The translations under genes and the position numbers were made by a program. The notes under the pieces were generated by a model. That model was given only the letters and a program-made list of their open reading frames with translations, searched no databases and was not told the origin of the DNA. Of a stretch of DNA of 64,000 nucleotides, positions 45,421 through 54,612 are shown piece by piece (positions within the stretch are counted from its first letter, which is position 1; each line of letters begins with the position of its first letter). The stretch covers positions 62,001 to 126,000 of the forward strand of contig NZ_QWEQ01000011.1 in NCBI RefSeq assembly GCF_009936045.1, in the 5' to 3' direction. The stretch is from Emergencia sp. 1XD21-10. GTDB lineage: Bacteria > Bacillota > Clostridia > Peptostreptococcales > Anaerovoracaceae.

Positions 45421-46647
45421 TTAGCTGCGCAGAAATTCTAAAAGTGACGCAGGTTCTAATTTATAAACCAGCTTGCGTCCCTCTTTTTCGATAGCGATAG
45501 GTACACCAGAGTTGATCAAATCCATAACATATGAGTGCGCAGCAGATACCCCAACCCGCAAAAGTCCGGCAAGCTGGCTTTTACCTAAAGGCTCGTTGGA
45601 AAAGATTGCATTCTGTATCAAAAACCATAAAACATCAATGGTTCTTCTGCGCTCGTTTTCATTACATCCGTCATATTTTATTTTCAGCGCTTTCCTATAT
45701 GCATTCAGCATATCTCTTCCCTCTTCCAGCTTCTCTATGAGCGAATCAATTGACCTTTCTACAACTTCAGAAAAATAGATGAGAAAATAGGTCAGTTCTC
45801 CTCTGTTCAGCCCATTGTTACAAATATCAAAAGCTTTATAATACTCGCTTTTGTTCTCCTTAATAGTGTAGGCAAGGCGAAGAGCAGTCAGCGTGTTGAA
45901 CTCTTTTTTCAAAAGATAACTGCTCAGGAATCTGCTCAATCTTCCGTTTCCGTCATAAAATGGATGCACGTAGCCAATCATGTAATGCAAAATAGCAACC
46001 TTATGAAGGTTCAGAATGTCCTGCCGCTTAAAAAGCGCCAGCGTCTGATCTATATATTCGATGATTTTCTGTTCTGGATAGACGCCTTTGTGTTTTACCT
46101 GCTGCGTACCAGAGATAACTTCCGCCAAATCTTTTCTGAAAATCTCTCCGTCCGGCCAGTTTGGCTTCTCAATCTCAGCAAGAACAATTTCGTCATACAG
46201 ATTCCGAACATCCTGACTCGTCTCCAGGGCAATTTCATAAGGTGCACTCCCATTCTCCAGGAACATGTATTTTTCAACGAGTCCGGCGAACCGTCCTTTC
46301 TTGGGTGCATGCTCATCTGTCTCCATGACGCTGATAATTTCTTTGCGCGTACTTCTTATTCCTTCGATATCGTTAGTAATGATAATTTCATCGATCAGGC
46401 AGTTTCTCTCGTAAAACTTATATGCGACCCCAGGAAGCACAGCGCAGAGCTTTTCAAGCTGCGCAAATTTTTTATAAAGGCGTGCCATCTGCAACGCAAA
46501 TTCCGGGTGATTCACATAAAAGGCCTCATAGTCACCAATCTGAAAACCCAGAGAAATCGTATCCGCTCGATTTTTTCGTGCAGCAAATTCAGTCTCAAAA
46601 ATATCTTTATTTTTATAATAAATCTTACTCAGAAGTTCATAACCCAT
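45421..46647 (-). CDS. Fic family protein (AMPylase/phosphotransferase)
   Basis: 408 residues from ATG 46647 (MGYELLSKIYYKNKDIFETE). The Fic core motif HPFYDGNGRLSR is complete. Near residue 105 the string TNDIEG matches the (S/T)xxxE(G/N) inhibitory motif of class II Fic proteins, so activity is probably self-restrained. The C-terminus has a winged-helix-like segment (SQLAGLLRVGVSAAHSYV), suggesting DNA binding. Fic proteins transfer AMP to target hydroxyls; the target here is unknown. No Doc/antitoxin partner is adjacent. Confidence 0.88.
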   Translation of the reverse strand: MGYELLSKIYYKNKDIFETEFAARKNRADTISLGFQIGDYEAFYVNHPEFALQMARLYKKFAQLEKLCAVLPGVAYKFYERNCLIDEIIITNDIEGIRSTRKEIISVMETDEHAPKKGRFAGLVEKYMFLENGSAPYEIALETSQDVRNLYDEIVLAEIEKPNWPDGEIFRKDLAEVISGTQQVKHKGVYPEQKIIEYIDQTLALFKRQDILNLHKVAILHYMIGYVHPFYDGNGRLSRFLSSYLLKKEFNTLTALRLAYTIKENKSEYYKAFDICNNGLNRGELTYFLIYFSEVVERSIDSLIEKLEEGRDMLNAYRKALKIKYDGCNENERRRTIDVLWFLIQNAIFSNEPLGKSQLAGLLRVGVSAAHSYVMDLINSGVPIAIEKEGRKLVYKLEPASLLEFLRS

Positions 46648-46777
46648 AAAAATACGTCCTTTCAGATAGTTTTTACTATATTTTATCATCTAACTATCAA
46701 AAAATCAATATTTTCGAGAGTTAATTTTATTATATGCGATTTTCCTGAAACATATTCTTCTTTTTGAGACTTTTCGC

Positions 46778-47674
46778 TTACGCTTTCCGCACTCTCCCCA
46801 GCACCACATATACGCCAATGAGAATCACCACAGCGCCGCCAAGCACCAGATACATCGCAGGCTCTGTGACCTCGTGTCCGCAAAATTCAAGATTACTGTC
46901 AAAAGCGCCGCGCAAACCGTCCACCGCCTGAGAGGGCAGCACCTCCTCCATGGCTTCATATGTGCCGCGCATCAGGTGGCTGTGCAAAAGCGCAGTGCCA
47001 TAAGTGCCGGGCAGAAATGAAATAAATTTTTGAATGCCTTCTGAAAACTGAGAAACCGGCATATAGGCGCCACAAATAAATCCGTATCCTGCACTGACGA
47101 TTGTGCCGACCGCAGACATCTGACCCTGCGTTGAAAGAAAGTGGTTAATCACTGACGAAAGCGCCGTGCCAAACATGGTCAACAGCACCACATCCAGACA
47201 AGTCAAAAGCACATCTTCCCCTGACAAATACCATCCCAAACTCCTCAGATAAACAAGGCACGCGCCCAGCGCCACAACGCATATGATCAGCGTAGAGATT
47301 GCCGTGGAAATATAATATCCCATAGCAAGAGTGCCGTGACCAACCGGCGCCATGGTCAAATCGATCCTTGCACCCGTCACCTTATCCTGTACCATCAGCA
47401 TGTTAGCACAAAAAGCCACAGTCACACAGCAAACCGCTAGAAGGGAGGAAAAAAGCCAGCCGCCAACAAATCCCTCGACCAAACTGCTATCCAGCTCTGT
47501 AACTCCAGGAATATCAGCAACAGTCGCATCCAGACTATCCCGGTACACATTGCCCAAAAACGTTACAAATAGCACCAGCAAAATCAGCGGTGTAATCAGC
47601 GATGTGAAGAACATTCCCTTATCCTTAAAAAACAACTTTGTGTTTCGCCACACTAGCGCATTTAATCCCTTCAT
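46778..47674 (-). CDS. ABC-2 type transporter permease
   Basis: 298 residues with six membrane helices and the ABC-2 pattern: ALVWRNTKLFFKDKGMFFTS at the start, later RIDLTMAPVGHGTLAMGY and YGFICGAYMPVSQF, and a final helix. It overlaps the ATPase gene by 4 nt (ATGA), so the two form one exporter. Together with a LytTR regulator and a DUF3021 protein this resembles bacteriocin- or antibiotic-defence export operons of Firmicutes. Confidence 0.88.
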   Translation of the reverse strand: MKGLNALVWRNTKLFFKDKGMFFTSLITPLILLVLFVTFLGNVYRDSLDATVADIPGVTELDSSLVEGFVGGWLFSSLLAVCCVTVAFCANMLMVQDKVTGARIDLTMAPVGHGTLAMGYYISTAISTLIICVVALGACLVYLRSLGWYLSGEDVLLTCLDVVLLTMFGTALSSVINHFLSTQGQMSAVGTIVSAGYGFICGAYMPVSQFSEGIQKFISFLPGTYGTALLHSHLMRGTYEAMEEVLPSQAVDGLRGAFDSNLEFCGHEVTEPAMYLVLGGAVVILIGVYVVLGRVRKA

Positions 47675-48585
47675 TTTTCTTCCCCTCCTTGTAGAGCCTT
47701 GCCCGTTACCGCAAGAAATACATCATCCATTTTTCCCTTCGTAATCTCATAATCCGTAAAAAGCTTCGGCTTCGCTACAATAAAACTCGTTGCCGCCGCT
47801 GTATCCGCAACCGTCAGCCGGTAGCCACCAGGTACTTTTTCATACGGCACACCAAAACCTGCTGCTTGCTCCTCTGAGATACCATACATGATAATAAAGT
47901 CACCTGTATAAGCGTTCTTCAGTGCAAGTGGCGTTCCCTCCGCAGCAATTTTTCCGCTGTCCAAAATCACCACATAATCCGCCTCTGCCGCTTCCTCCAT
48001 GTAGTGGGTTGTCAGAAATACCGTCATGTTCTCTTTGCGGCGAAGTTCGCGCACCACATCCCAAAGAAGCCTTCTCGTCTGTGGATCAAGACCCGTCGTC
48101 GGCTCATCCAGCACCAGAATGCCAGGCTTATGTAAAAGCGCCCTGGCGATATCAATGCGCCGTCTCTGACCACCCGAAAGCTTTCCCACGGTTCTCTTCA
48201 GCAGATCGCCGAAATCCAGCAGCTCTGCAAGCTCTGCGAGTCTTTCCTCAAAGGCTTTTCCGCAAATACCGTAAAGCGCTGCTCTGCTTTTCAGATTGTC
48301 GCGCACAGAAAGCGCTTTATCCAGCACCGAATTCTGAAACACTACGCCCAGCTCCCGCTTTACAGCACTCATACTTTCATCGGTATTTTTGCCATCGACA
48401 AGTACCGTTCCGGCGTCTTTCGAAAGCTGACCGCAAATAATGGAAATCGTCGTGCTCTTGCCTGCACCGTTGACACCCAGAAAAGCGAACAACTCTCCCT
48501 CTTTCACGTGAAAGCTCAAATCCTGTACCGCCTTCACATCACCAAAGCTTTTGCTCAGATGTTCGATCTCAATGATATGCTTCAT
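47671..48585 (-). CDS. ABC transporter ATP-binding protein
   Basis: 304 residues. Walker A GVNGAGKSTTISII, signature LSGGQRRRIDIARALLH, Walker B GILVLDEPTTGLD and the switch His (TTHYMEEA) are all present; the C-terminal 70 residues resemble the tail of drug-export (DrrA-type) ATPases. It overlaps the upstream DUF3021 gene by 17 nt and the permease by 4 nt. It powers the neighbouring permease, probably exporting a drug, lipid or peptide. Confidence 0.92.
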   Translation of the reverse strand: MKHIIEIEHLSKSFGDVKAVQDLSFHVKEGELFAFLGVNGAGKSTTISIICGQLSKDAGTVLVDGKNTDESMSAVKRELGVVFQNSVLDKALSVRDNLKSRAALYGICGKAFEERLAELAELLDFGDLLKRTVGKLSGGQRRRIDIARALLHKPGILVLDEPTTGLDPQTRRLLWDVVRELRRKENMTVFLTTHYMEEAAEADYVVILDSGKIAAEGTPLALKNAYTGDFIIMYGISEEQAAGFGVPYEKVPGGYRLTVADTAAATSFIVAKPKLFTDYEITKGKMDDVFLAVTGKALQGGEEK

Positions 48586-49015
48586 CTCTTTCCCTCGTTT
48601 CCTTTAATTCTTTATTGATTGTATCTGCAATTTTTTGATCGCCCAAATAGGTCAGCCACCGTACCAAACCATCAATAACTAACACTGTGATAAAAAAGAG
48701 AACCCCTCCAATCAAATCCTCATACATATTAATGATTCTGCCCGCCGTCATCAAAACCGCTAAAAGCAAAATCGTATGTGCAATAGTGCGATTCTTCCAT
48801 TGTTTCGTGCTCAGTTCTTCTCCGCTGTAGTAAACAGCGCCCGGCAAAATTGCAAAAATGGAAAAAATTCCACAATGCCAAAGATAATCAATTTCCAGCA
48901 TCATAATCGGCGGCGTATTAACAAATTTACAGAAAAATAAGGTCGCCGCCATGGTGCATGTATAACATATGAAAAATTGCAGCAGCATCATTCGCACTAA
49001 TTCTCGCATATTCAT
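48569..49015 (-). CDS. DUF3021 membrane protein
   Basis: 148 residues with four hydrophobic helices (MLLQFFICYTCTMAATLFFC, then FSIFAILPGAVYYSG, TILLLAVLMTAGRI, VLFFITVLVIDG), the usual DUF3021 layout. These proteins are almost always paired with a LytTR regulator and are thought to restrain it in the membrane (family knowledge). Here the LytTR gene starts 13 bp upstream. Confidence 0.82.
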   Translation of the reverse strand: MNMRELVRMMLLQFFICYTCTMAATLFFCKFVNTPPIMMLEIDYLWHCGIFSIFAILPGAVYYSGEELSTKQWKNRTIAHTILLLAVLMTAGRIINMYEDLIGGVLFFITVLVIDGLVRWLTYLGDQKIADTINKELKETRERDEAYH

Positions 49016-49028
49016 ATCTATCGTCCTC

Positions 49029-49466
49029 CTATAGTCCCATTTTCTTTTTCAAAGCATTGACATACTGCCTTGAAACGATAACCTTTTCGCCGTTCAGCAG
49101 TGTCACTTCAAACCGTCCCGAAAGGGACGGCTTAATAAAGTCAATTTTATCCCCATTGAGTACCATGGATTTGGATGTTCTCAAAAATTTAGTTTCAGCG
49201 CTCAGCCTTTCGAACTCATAAAGCCTTAATTTACTTTCAAAGACGCAGTCTTTACAATATAGAAAGGACTTTCCGTCCACAACTTCAAAATAGTATACCT
49301 CATCAAAAGAAAGGCGATGAATTTCCCCATTGCGATAAGCTGTAAGACCGGACTGTAAATTTTCTATCTGATGCACCAGTCTCTGCAAATCATCGCTGAC
49401 CTCATAACATCGGAGGATAATTTCTTCTTCCTGCCCTTTTGCTATTTGTTCTACCCTGATTCTCAC
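49029..49466 (-). CDS. LytTR-domain transcriptional regulator
   Basis: 145 residues from a GTG start (AGGAGGTGGAAT upstream). The C-terminal ~95 residues are a LytTR DNA-binding domain: IHRLSFDEVYYFEVVDGKSF and FLRTSKSMVLNGDKIDF, then GRFEVTLLNGEKVIVSRQYV. There is no receiver domain; with the DUF3021 partner it forms a membrane-controlled regulator pair. First gene of the ABC exporter operon. Confidence 0.88.
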   Translation of the reverse strand: MRIRVEQIAKGQEEEIILRCYEVSDDLQRLVHQIENLQSGLTAYRNGEIHRLSFDEVYYFEVVDGKSFLYCKDCVFESKLRLYEFERLSAETKFLRTSKSMVLNGDKIDFIKPSLSGRFEVTLLNGEKVIVSRQYVNALKKKMGL

Positions 49467-49554
49467 ATTCCACCTCCTGCACCAATCCTATCACATCCCT
49501 AAAAAGAAGTAAACAACGCAGCAATAAGCTGTAGAAAATCCGCCTTAAGTGGTA

Positions 49555-49650
49555 ATACGCTCATAAAAATGCGAAAAATGTCGAAAATACGCTCATGAAA
49601 ATGTGATTTTCATAAAAAATACGCTCATGAAAGTGTTGTTCTTTTCTTAA
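49555..49650. repeat. Repeat C: three tandem 32-bp units
   Basis: ATACGCTCAT begins at 49555, 49587 and 49619, an exact 32-bp period (about three helical turns). Units continue with RAAARTG and an unconserved tail; the middle unit contains the inverted pair ATGAAAAT/ATTTTCAT. The third unit overlaps the promoter of the AAA/DUF4143 gene. Confidence 0.85.
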
Positions 49651-49664
49651 CATCGTGTTACACT
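49636..49664 (+). promoter_or_regulatory. Promoter of the AAA/DUF4143 gene inside repeat C
   Basis: TTGTTC (49636-49641), 17 bp, TACACT (49659-49664). The -35 box lies within the third 32-bp unit, so a protein bound to the repeats would control this promoter. Confidence 0.45.
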
Positions 49665-49685
49665 ATACCTGAAAGGAAAATTATC

Positions 49686-51032
49686 ATGAAATACTTAGAA
49701 CGAAAAGCTGACAAATATCTGCTTTCCTGGAAAGCTCAGCCAAGCCGCCTTCCCCTTATCATAAAAGGTGCAAGGCAAATTGGAAAAACAGAAACAATTC
49801 GCAAATTTGCTTTTGAAAACTACGATCATGTTGTAGAAATCAATTTTGTTACAGAACCAAAGTATAAAACCATCATCGAAAATGGATTTTCTGCTGATGA
49901 AATTGTCAAACTTATTACCCTAATTGATCCAAGCAAGAAATTTTATGCCGGAAAAACCCTTCTCTTTTTTGATGAAATTCAAGATTTTCCTGAAATAGCA
50001 ACATCTTTAAAATTTTTCAAAGAAGATGGTCGATTCGATGTTATCTGCTCTGGCTCTCTTTTAGGCATCCAATACAAGCACATTGCCAGTATCAGTGTCG
50101 GCTATAAAATGGATTATCAGATGCACTCTTTGGATTTTGAGGAGTTCCTCTGGGCAAAGGGATATTGCTCTGATACCACAGATGACATCCTTTCCCACAT
50201 GCTGAATGGAAAAGCCTTTTCATCATTAGAATACGATATCTACTCAAAACTATTTTTGGAATTTTGTATTCTCGGCGGCATGCCCAATATTGTATCAAAA
50301 TACATTGAGCAAAATCATTTTCAGGACTCCCTCGCCCTGCAGAGGCAGCTGCTGATTGACTATGAAAGCGATGTCAGAAAATATGCAGAGGGCCTTGACC
50401 AAACTAAAATCATTAACGTCTATCGCTCTATCCCTGCGCAGCTTGCAAAAGAAAACAAGAAATTTCAGTATTCCAAAGTGGTAAAAGGCGCCCGGTCAAA
50501 GGAATACATAGGGTGTATCGACTGGCTCAGCGACGCAGGGCTCATTAACATTTGCTACTGCATGAGTTTTCCAGAACTTCCTTTAAAAGGAAACATTGAT
50601 GAAAATAAATTCAAAGTATATGTTTCCGATACAGGGCTTCTCGTTGCCTCCCTTGACGATGAAGCACAAGAAGATTTGCGTGCCAATAGAAACCTCGGTG
50701 TTTACAAAGGTGCATTATATGAGAACTTTGCTGCGGAAGCTTTGATCAAGCAGGGATACAGTCTGTATTACTATAAGAAGGAAAACTCGACATTAGAAGA
50801 AGATTTCTTTATTCGTTCAGCAAACGAACTGATTCCCGTCGAAATCAAATCAAATCACAACCGCTCTAAATCTTTGCAGCAGTTGATTACAAGCGAACAC
50901 TATCCCGATATTTGCCATGGAATCAAATTTACAGCTGGAAATATCGGTCATAACGATCCAATTTACACCTTTCCGTACTTCTGTCTGTTTATGCTAAAAC
51001 GCTTTATGAGCGAGCAGCAGTTTTTTCAATAA
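49686..51032 (+). CDS. AAA ATPase with DUF4143 domain
   Basis: 448 residues after AAAGGAAAATTATC. The AAA_14 domain has IKGARQIGKTETIRKF (Walker A) and TLLFFDEIQDF (Walker B), then FDVICSGSLLGI. The DUF4143 part ends with a nuclease-like motif, EDFFIRSANELIPVEIKSN (D...E-x-K), i.e. a PD-(D/E)XK fold. These proteins are widespread, multi-copy and of unknown function. The tandem repeat C overlaps its promoter. Terminator at 51035-51086. Confidence 0.85.
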   Translation: MKYLERKADKYLLSWKAQPSRLPLIIKGARQIGKTETIRKFAFENYDHVVEINFVTEPKYKTIIENGFSADEIVKLITLIDPSKKFYAGKTLLFFDEIQDFPEIATSLKFFKEDGRFDVICSGSLLGIQYKHIASISVGYKMDYQMHSLDFEEFLWAKGYCSDTTDDILSHMLNGKAFSSLEYDIYSKLFLEFCILGGMPNIVSKYIEQNHFQDSLALQRQLLIDYESDVRKYAEGLDQTKIINVYRSIPAQLAKENKKFQYSKVVKGARSKEYIGCIDWLSDAGLINICYCMSFPELPLKGNIDENKFKVYVSDTGLLVASLDDEAQEDLRANRNLGVYKGALYENFAAEALIKQGYSLYYYKKENSTLEEDFFIRSANELIPVEIKSNHNRSKSLQQLITSEHYPDICHGIKFTAGNIGHNDPIYTFPYFCLFMLKRFMSEQQFFQ

Positions 51033-51034
51033 TT

Positions 51035-51086
51035 AAAACCCCTGACGGTACAGCATTATCATCATTGCCGCTGCCCCAGGGGTTTT
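51035..51086. terminator. Bidirectional terminator after the DUF4143 gene
   Basis: AAAACCCCTG (51035-51044) pairs with CAGGGGTTTT (51077-51086), with a further GC-rich inner stem. T-rich tails on both strands. Confidence 0.75.
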
Positions 51087-51108
51087 ACTATTTCACAATT
51101 CAAACTGC

Positions 51109-51192
51109 CTATGCTGTTTCTGCAAACCTTTTCACAAAGCGCAAAATCAGTTCTACACACTTCTCCATTTCCTGTACATTGGCAAACTCTGT
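51109..51192 (-). pseudogene. C-terminal remnant resembling peptidase T (M20)
   Basis: The frame reads TEFANVQEMEKCVELILRFV then KRFAETA and stop, similar to the M20B peptidase T C-terminus. The remainder of the gene is missing; a different gene fragment lies upstream. Confidence 0.4.
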
Positions 51193-51227
51193 GACTGCTC
51201 AGTATCACAGCAAATACATAAGCCAGC

Positions 51228-51334
51228 ACGTAGTTACCCTCACCCCAGCAATTGCAAGCCATTGCCCCATGATAGGGAATCAAAAACAGAATAAGGCTGC
51301 TTCTCAGGTTGTCGATATAGCGTATTCTCTCCAT
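51228..51334 (-). pseudogene. N-terminal remnant of an acyltransferase-3 membrane protein
   Basis: From ATG 51334 the frame reads MERIRYIDNLRSSLILFLIP then YHGAMACNCWGEGNYV, the characteristic start of OafA/acyltransferase-3 proteins (normally 350 or more residues). Homology stops after about 36 residues, where the sequence joins the peptidase-T-like fragment. A deletion scar. Confidence 0.6.
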
Positions 51335-51356
51335 AAAACCTCACCGGTACGCAAAA

Positions 51357-52925
51357 CTACATCTTAATCTTCCTACAAATATTATCCAGCTTCTCCTCTA
51401 CTTTCTGCACATCTCCCTGGGAACACAGCAAAATCAGCTTATCGCCGCCCCGCAGCACGGTACTGCCGCTGGGCACGATTTCCCTACTCTCTCGTTCCAC
51501 AGAGACTACCAGACAGCCCGGCGGCAGCAGCATTTTTTCGATCTTTTCACCGTCCATACGGCTGCCGATATAAACCTGCGCTTCCATCAGCACCTTGTGT
51601 CCGCGGGTTTCCTCTGTAGTCCCGTAAGCTGTCTGCTTTGAAAGCATGCGAGAAAGAAGCTGATCGTAAATAGGCTTTCCATGGAGCAGGTCCGCTGTAA
51701 TATAAGCAGCCAGCGCCACTGTCGCAACAGAAAGGAAATTTTTAAAGTCACCTGACATCTCCGTAATCAGAATGATACCGGTAACCGGCGCACGCACAAT
51801 TGCAGAAAACAGTCCCGCCATGCCCAGGATTACAAAATTGGCAAGGTAAATATCCTCGAATCCGAAAATATTTCCGGCTCCCACTGTAAAGAGCCCGCCA
51901 CTGATTGCGCCCAGTACCAAAAGAGGCAGAAATATACCGCCCGGCACGCCGGAGCCGAAGCTCATCATGGAAAAACAGAATTTCAGTATCAAAAGCACCG
52001 CCAGCATAGACAGTCCAAAGTTTCCGGCAGCAACTTCCGTTACCAGCCCATGACCGCTGCCAAGGGCGTAAGGAAAAAATGCCGCCAGTCCTATAACGCA
52101 GACGAAAGGCACTGCAATGCGCATAGAGCGCCGCGGCAATCTGTCATAAGCATCCTGCACCTTTGCAGTGACCCAGTTATAAAATACGCCGAAGACGCCC
52201 AGCGCAATCCCCAGAAGAATAATCATCCAGTACCGGGACAGCGGCAGTTTTCCCTCTACAGACAAGCCGAATACCGGGCTAAGCCCAAAGATATAGGAAG
52301 AAACAAAATCGCTGGCAATGGACGCCGCCATGGTGGACAGCAGTATTTCCGTGGAAAAATTTTTATGCAGTTCTTCCAGAGAAAAGACCACGCCGGCAAG
52401 AGGTGCACCGAAAGCGCCGGCAAGACCTGCACCAGCGCCGCAGGTCATGAGCATTTTCTCCTCAGTGCGAAGTCTGCCCGACAGACGTGAAAAGCCCTTT
52501 CCAACCATAGCCCCCAGCTGAATGCTCGGGCCTTCACGACCGAGAGAAAGTCCTGCGCCGATTGCACAGACGCCGCCGATAAACTTGGCACAGATGACTT
52601 GCCACCAGTTTTGTTCCATCTGTCCCAGCAGCTCCCCTTTGACCTGGGGAATGCCGGAACCGGTGCACAGAGGCACCCTGCGGCTTGCGTACCAGACCAC
52701 TATATAAGCGCAGATCAGCGCTGCCAATGCGCAAATAAGGCTGCTCACCCCACCAGTTTTCACTGCAAGAAGAACAGAGCCTCTGAGAGACTCTGCCTGT
52801 TCAAGACCCATGCGGAAAGAAGATACCAATAGCCCGGTCAAAAGACCGACCCCAATCCCCTCTACAATGAGCCTGTATTTTGAAGTTTCAAATCGTTCTA
52901 ACGTAATTTTCGTCTTGTTCTTCAT
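51357..52925 (-). CDS. CLC-type chloride channel/antiporter with a TrkA-C domain
   Basis: 522 residues. CLC filter motifs: GSGIPQVKG, GREGPSIQLGAMVG and GSGVPGGIFLPLLVLGA. The gating Glu (GREGP) is present, and EELHKNF supplies a Glu at the internal proton-transfer position, so a Cl-/H+ antiporter is favoured over a channel. Residues about 445-522 form a TrkA-C/RCK_C domain (GDKLILLCSQGDVQKVEE), probably ligand-binding. It starts 1 bp after DUF1846 in the ddl-hslO run and is membrane-located. Confidence 0.92.
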   Translation of the reverse strand: MKNKTKITLERFETSKYRLIVEGIGVGLLTGLLVSSFRMGLEQAESLRGSVLLAVKTGGVSSLICALAALICAYIVVWYASRRVPLCTGSGIPQVKGELLGQMEQNWWQVICAKFIGGVCAIGAGLSLGREGPSIQLGAMVGKGFSRLSGRLRTEEKMLMTCGAGAGLAGAFGAPLAGVVFSLEELHKNFSTEILLSTMAASIASDFVSSYIFGLSPVFGLSVEGKLPLSRYWMIILLGIALGVFGVFYNWVTAKVQDAYDRLPRRSMRIAVPFVCVIGLAAFFPYALGSGHGLVTEVAAGNFGLSMLAVLLILKFCFSMMSFGSGVPGGIFLPLLVLGAISGGLFTVGAGNIFGFEDIYLANFVILGMAGLFSAIVRAPVTGIILITEMSGDFKNFLSVATVALAAYITADLLHGKPIYDQLLSRMLSKQTAYGTTEETRGHKVLMEAQVYIGSRMDGEKIEKMLLPPGCLVVSVERESREIVPSGSTVLRGGDKLILLCSQGDVQKVEEKLDNICRKIKM

Positions 52926-52926
52926 C

Positions 52927-54441
52927 TTAATTCGTATATAAGTTAGTGGTAACGTATTCCGGGTCGCAGGTTACATCAATGCCCAGAGCGCGCAGTGTCT
53001 GCTCGTCACGGTCACTCAAAATCGCAGTGCAGTGGGCACGGCAGCCTTTCAAAAGCGGCAGCTTGCTGACTGCAACGGATGCAAATGGATTCTGTGTGCC
53101 GGATACGGTCAATGCCATGAGAACCTCTTCGCAGTTCAGGCTTGTCCTATCATAGTCCAGAATATCTGTCTTCAGCTTCTGGGTAGTTTCTAACACCTGC
53201 GGTGTGATAATCAGCATGTCATCGGCAAGACCGGATAATTTCTTAATCGCGTTGAGGATTGCCGCTGCTGCCGCAACCATACGGCGGGAGCTTCTTCCTG
53301 TTACAATAGAACCGTCCGGCATCTCGATTGCCATAACGACCACATTTTCGTAGCGCTTGTCGCAGTTTCTCTTTTTCTCAGCGTAATCTCTGGCAGGCTG
53401 CACCACCTTACGGTCGGACACATCTTTGCCCACTTCTTTCATCAAAAGCTTCGCCCGTTCCAGACAGCCCTCAGAAATAATCCCTTTCTTGTAATCAACC
53501 TCTGCCAAAAGATATCTTCTGATGATCTCCTGACAAGCGGCTTCACGACAGACTTCATCATCATTGATGACAAAACCGATTCTATTTACACCCATATCGG
53601 TCGGAGATTTATACTCGGCTTCCTCGCCTGTAATCTTTTCGATGATTCGCTTTACAACCGGAAAGACCTCTAGATCGCGGTTATAGTTGACTGCCGTTTC
53701 CCCATAGGCTTCCAAATGGAAAGAGTCGATCATGTTAACGTCCTTTAAATCCACTGTTGCTGCCTCGTAAGCAATATTTAGAGGATGCTTCAGCGGCAGA
53801 TTCCAAATCGGAAAGGTTTCAAACTTAGCATATCTCGCCTTAGTTCCTCTGATAAAATCATGATAAAGCTGGGAAAGACTGGTCGCCAGCTTACCGCTGC
53901 CGCCTCCAGGTCCTGTAATCACAACCAGCGGTTTAGAAACCTCAATATATGGATTTGCACCGTAGCCCTCCGGGCTTACGATGGTGTCCACATCGGTCGG
54001 ATATCCTTTTGTGAATCTGTGTTTGTAGGTTTTGATATTGCGGCGTTCCAGTTTGTTAATGAACGTATTGACAGCCGGCGCATCCTCGTATCTGGTTACA
54101 ACGACGCTGTTGATGGCAAGATCGTACTTTCTGAAGGTGTCGATGAGACGCAGAACCTCCAGGTCATATGTAATACCGAAATCCTGACGAGTCTTGCTGG
54201 TCATAATATCGCCTGCATAAATGCAGATAATAATCTCCGCCTGATCTTTCATATGCTGCAGAAGCTTAATCTTCGCATTTTCATCAAATCCCGGCAGCAC
54301 GCGCATCGCATGCTTATCGTGAACCAGCTTGCCGCCGAACTCCAAATAAAGCCTTTCTGCATTACCGTGATTAATTCGCTCTAAAATATACTTCGACTGC
54401 TCTTCAATGTACTTTTCTGGATCAAAACCTTTTTTTAACAT
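52927..54441 (-). CDS. DUF1846 protein
   Basis: 504 residues, the family size, with signature stretches [59 protein letters not shown] (phosphate-loop-like) and [12 protein letters not shown]. The family is conserved in Clostridia and streptococci and has a nucleotide-binding-like fold, but no established function. It lies in a cell-envelope and stress neighbourhood (ddl, hslO) and is followed at once by the CLC gene. Confidence 0.9.
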   Translation of the reverse strand: MLKKGFDPEKYIEEQSKYILERINHGNAERLYLEFGGKLVHDKHAMRVLPGFDENAKIKLLQHMKDQAEIIICIYAGDIMTSKTRQDFGITYDLEVLRLIDTFRKYDLAINSVVVTRYEDAPAVNTFINKLERRNIKTYKHRFTKGYPTDVDTIVSPEGYGANPYIEVSKPLVVITGPGGGSGKLATSLSQLYHDFIRGTKARYAKFETFPIWNLPLKHPLNIAYEAATVDLKDVNMIDSFHLEAYGETAVNYNRDLEVFPVVKRIIEKITGEEAEYKSPTDMGVNRIGFVINDDEVCREAACQEIIRRYLLAEVDYKKGIISEGCLERAKLLMKEVGKDVSDRKVVQPARDYAEKKRNCDKRYENVVVMAIEMPDGSIVTGRSSRRMVAAAAAILNAIKKLSGLADDMLIITPQVLETTQKLKTDILDYDRTSLNCEEVLMALTVSGTQNPFASVAVSKLPLLKGCRAHCTAILSDRDEQTLRALGIDVTCDPEYVTTNLYTN

Positions 54442-54485
54442 GAATTCCTCCGTTCTTTATCTATTTGTGTTACTTTATGAAAATT

Positions 54486-54587
54486 TTATATTGACAACTG
54501 CACTGCCCAAAGCACGGTTGTAACTATCATCGCAGCGATGATGAGCACCACCAGCACCTGTGCGATTCGTCTTCTTTTCTTATCCAT
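54486..54587 (-). CDS. 33-residue single-span membrane protein (DUF4044-like)
   Basis: ATG 54587 (after AAAGGGGATTTACAAG) to TAA at 54486. The peptide starts MDKKRRRIAQVLVVLIIAAM and ends VLWAVQLSI: a basic N-terminus and one hydrophobic helix. Small DUF4044-type proteins of this shape are common and unstudied. It sits 25 bp after DUF1934 and before DUF1846, in the same direction, so it is probably a real gene of this operon. Confidence 0.72.
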   Translation of the reverse strand: MDKKRRRIAQVLVVLIIAAMIVTTVLWAVQLSI

Positions 54588-54612
54588 CTTGTAAATCCCC
54601 TTTCCTGCTGTT

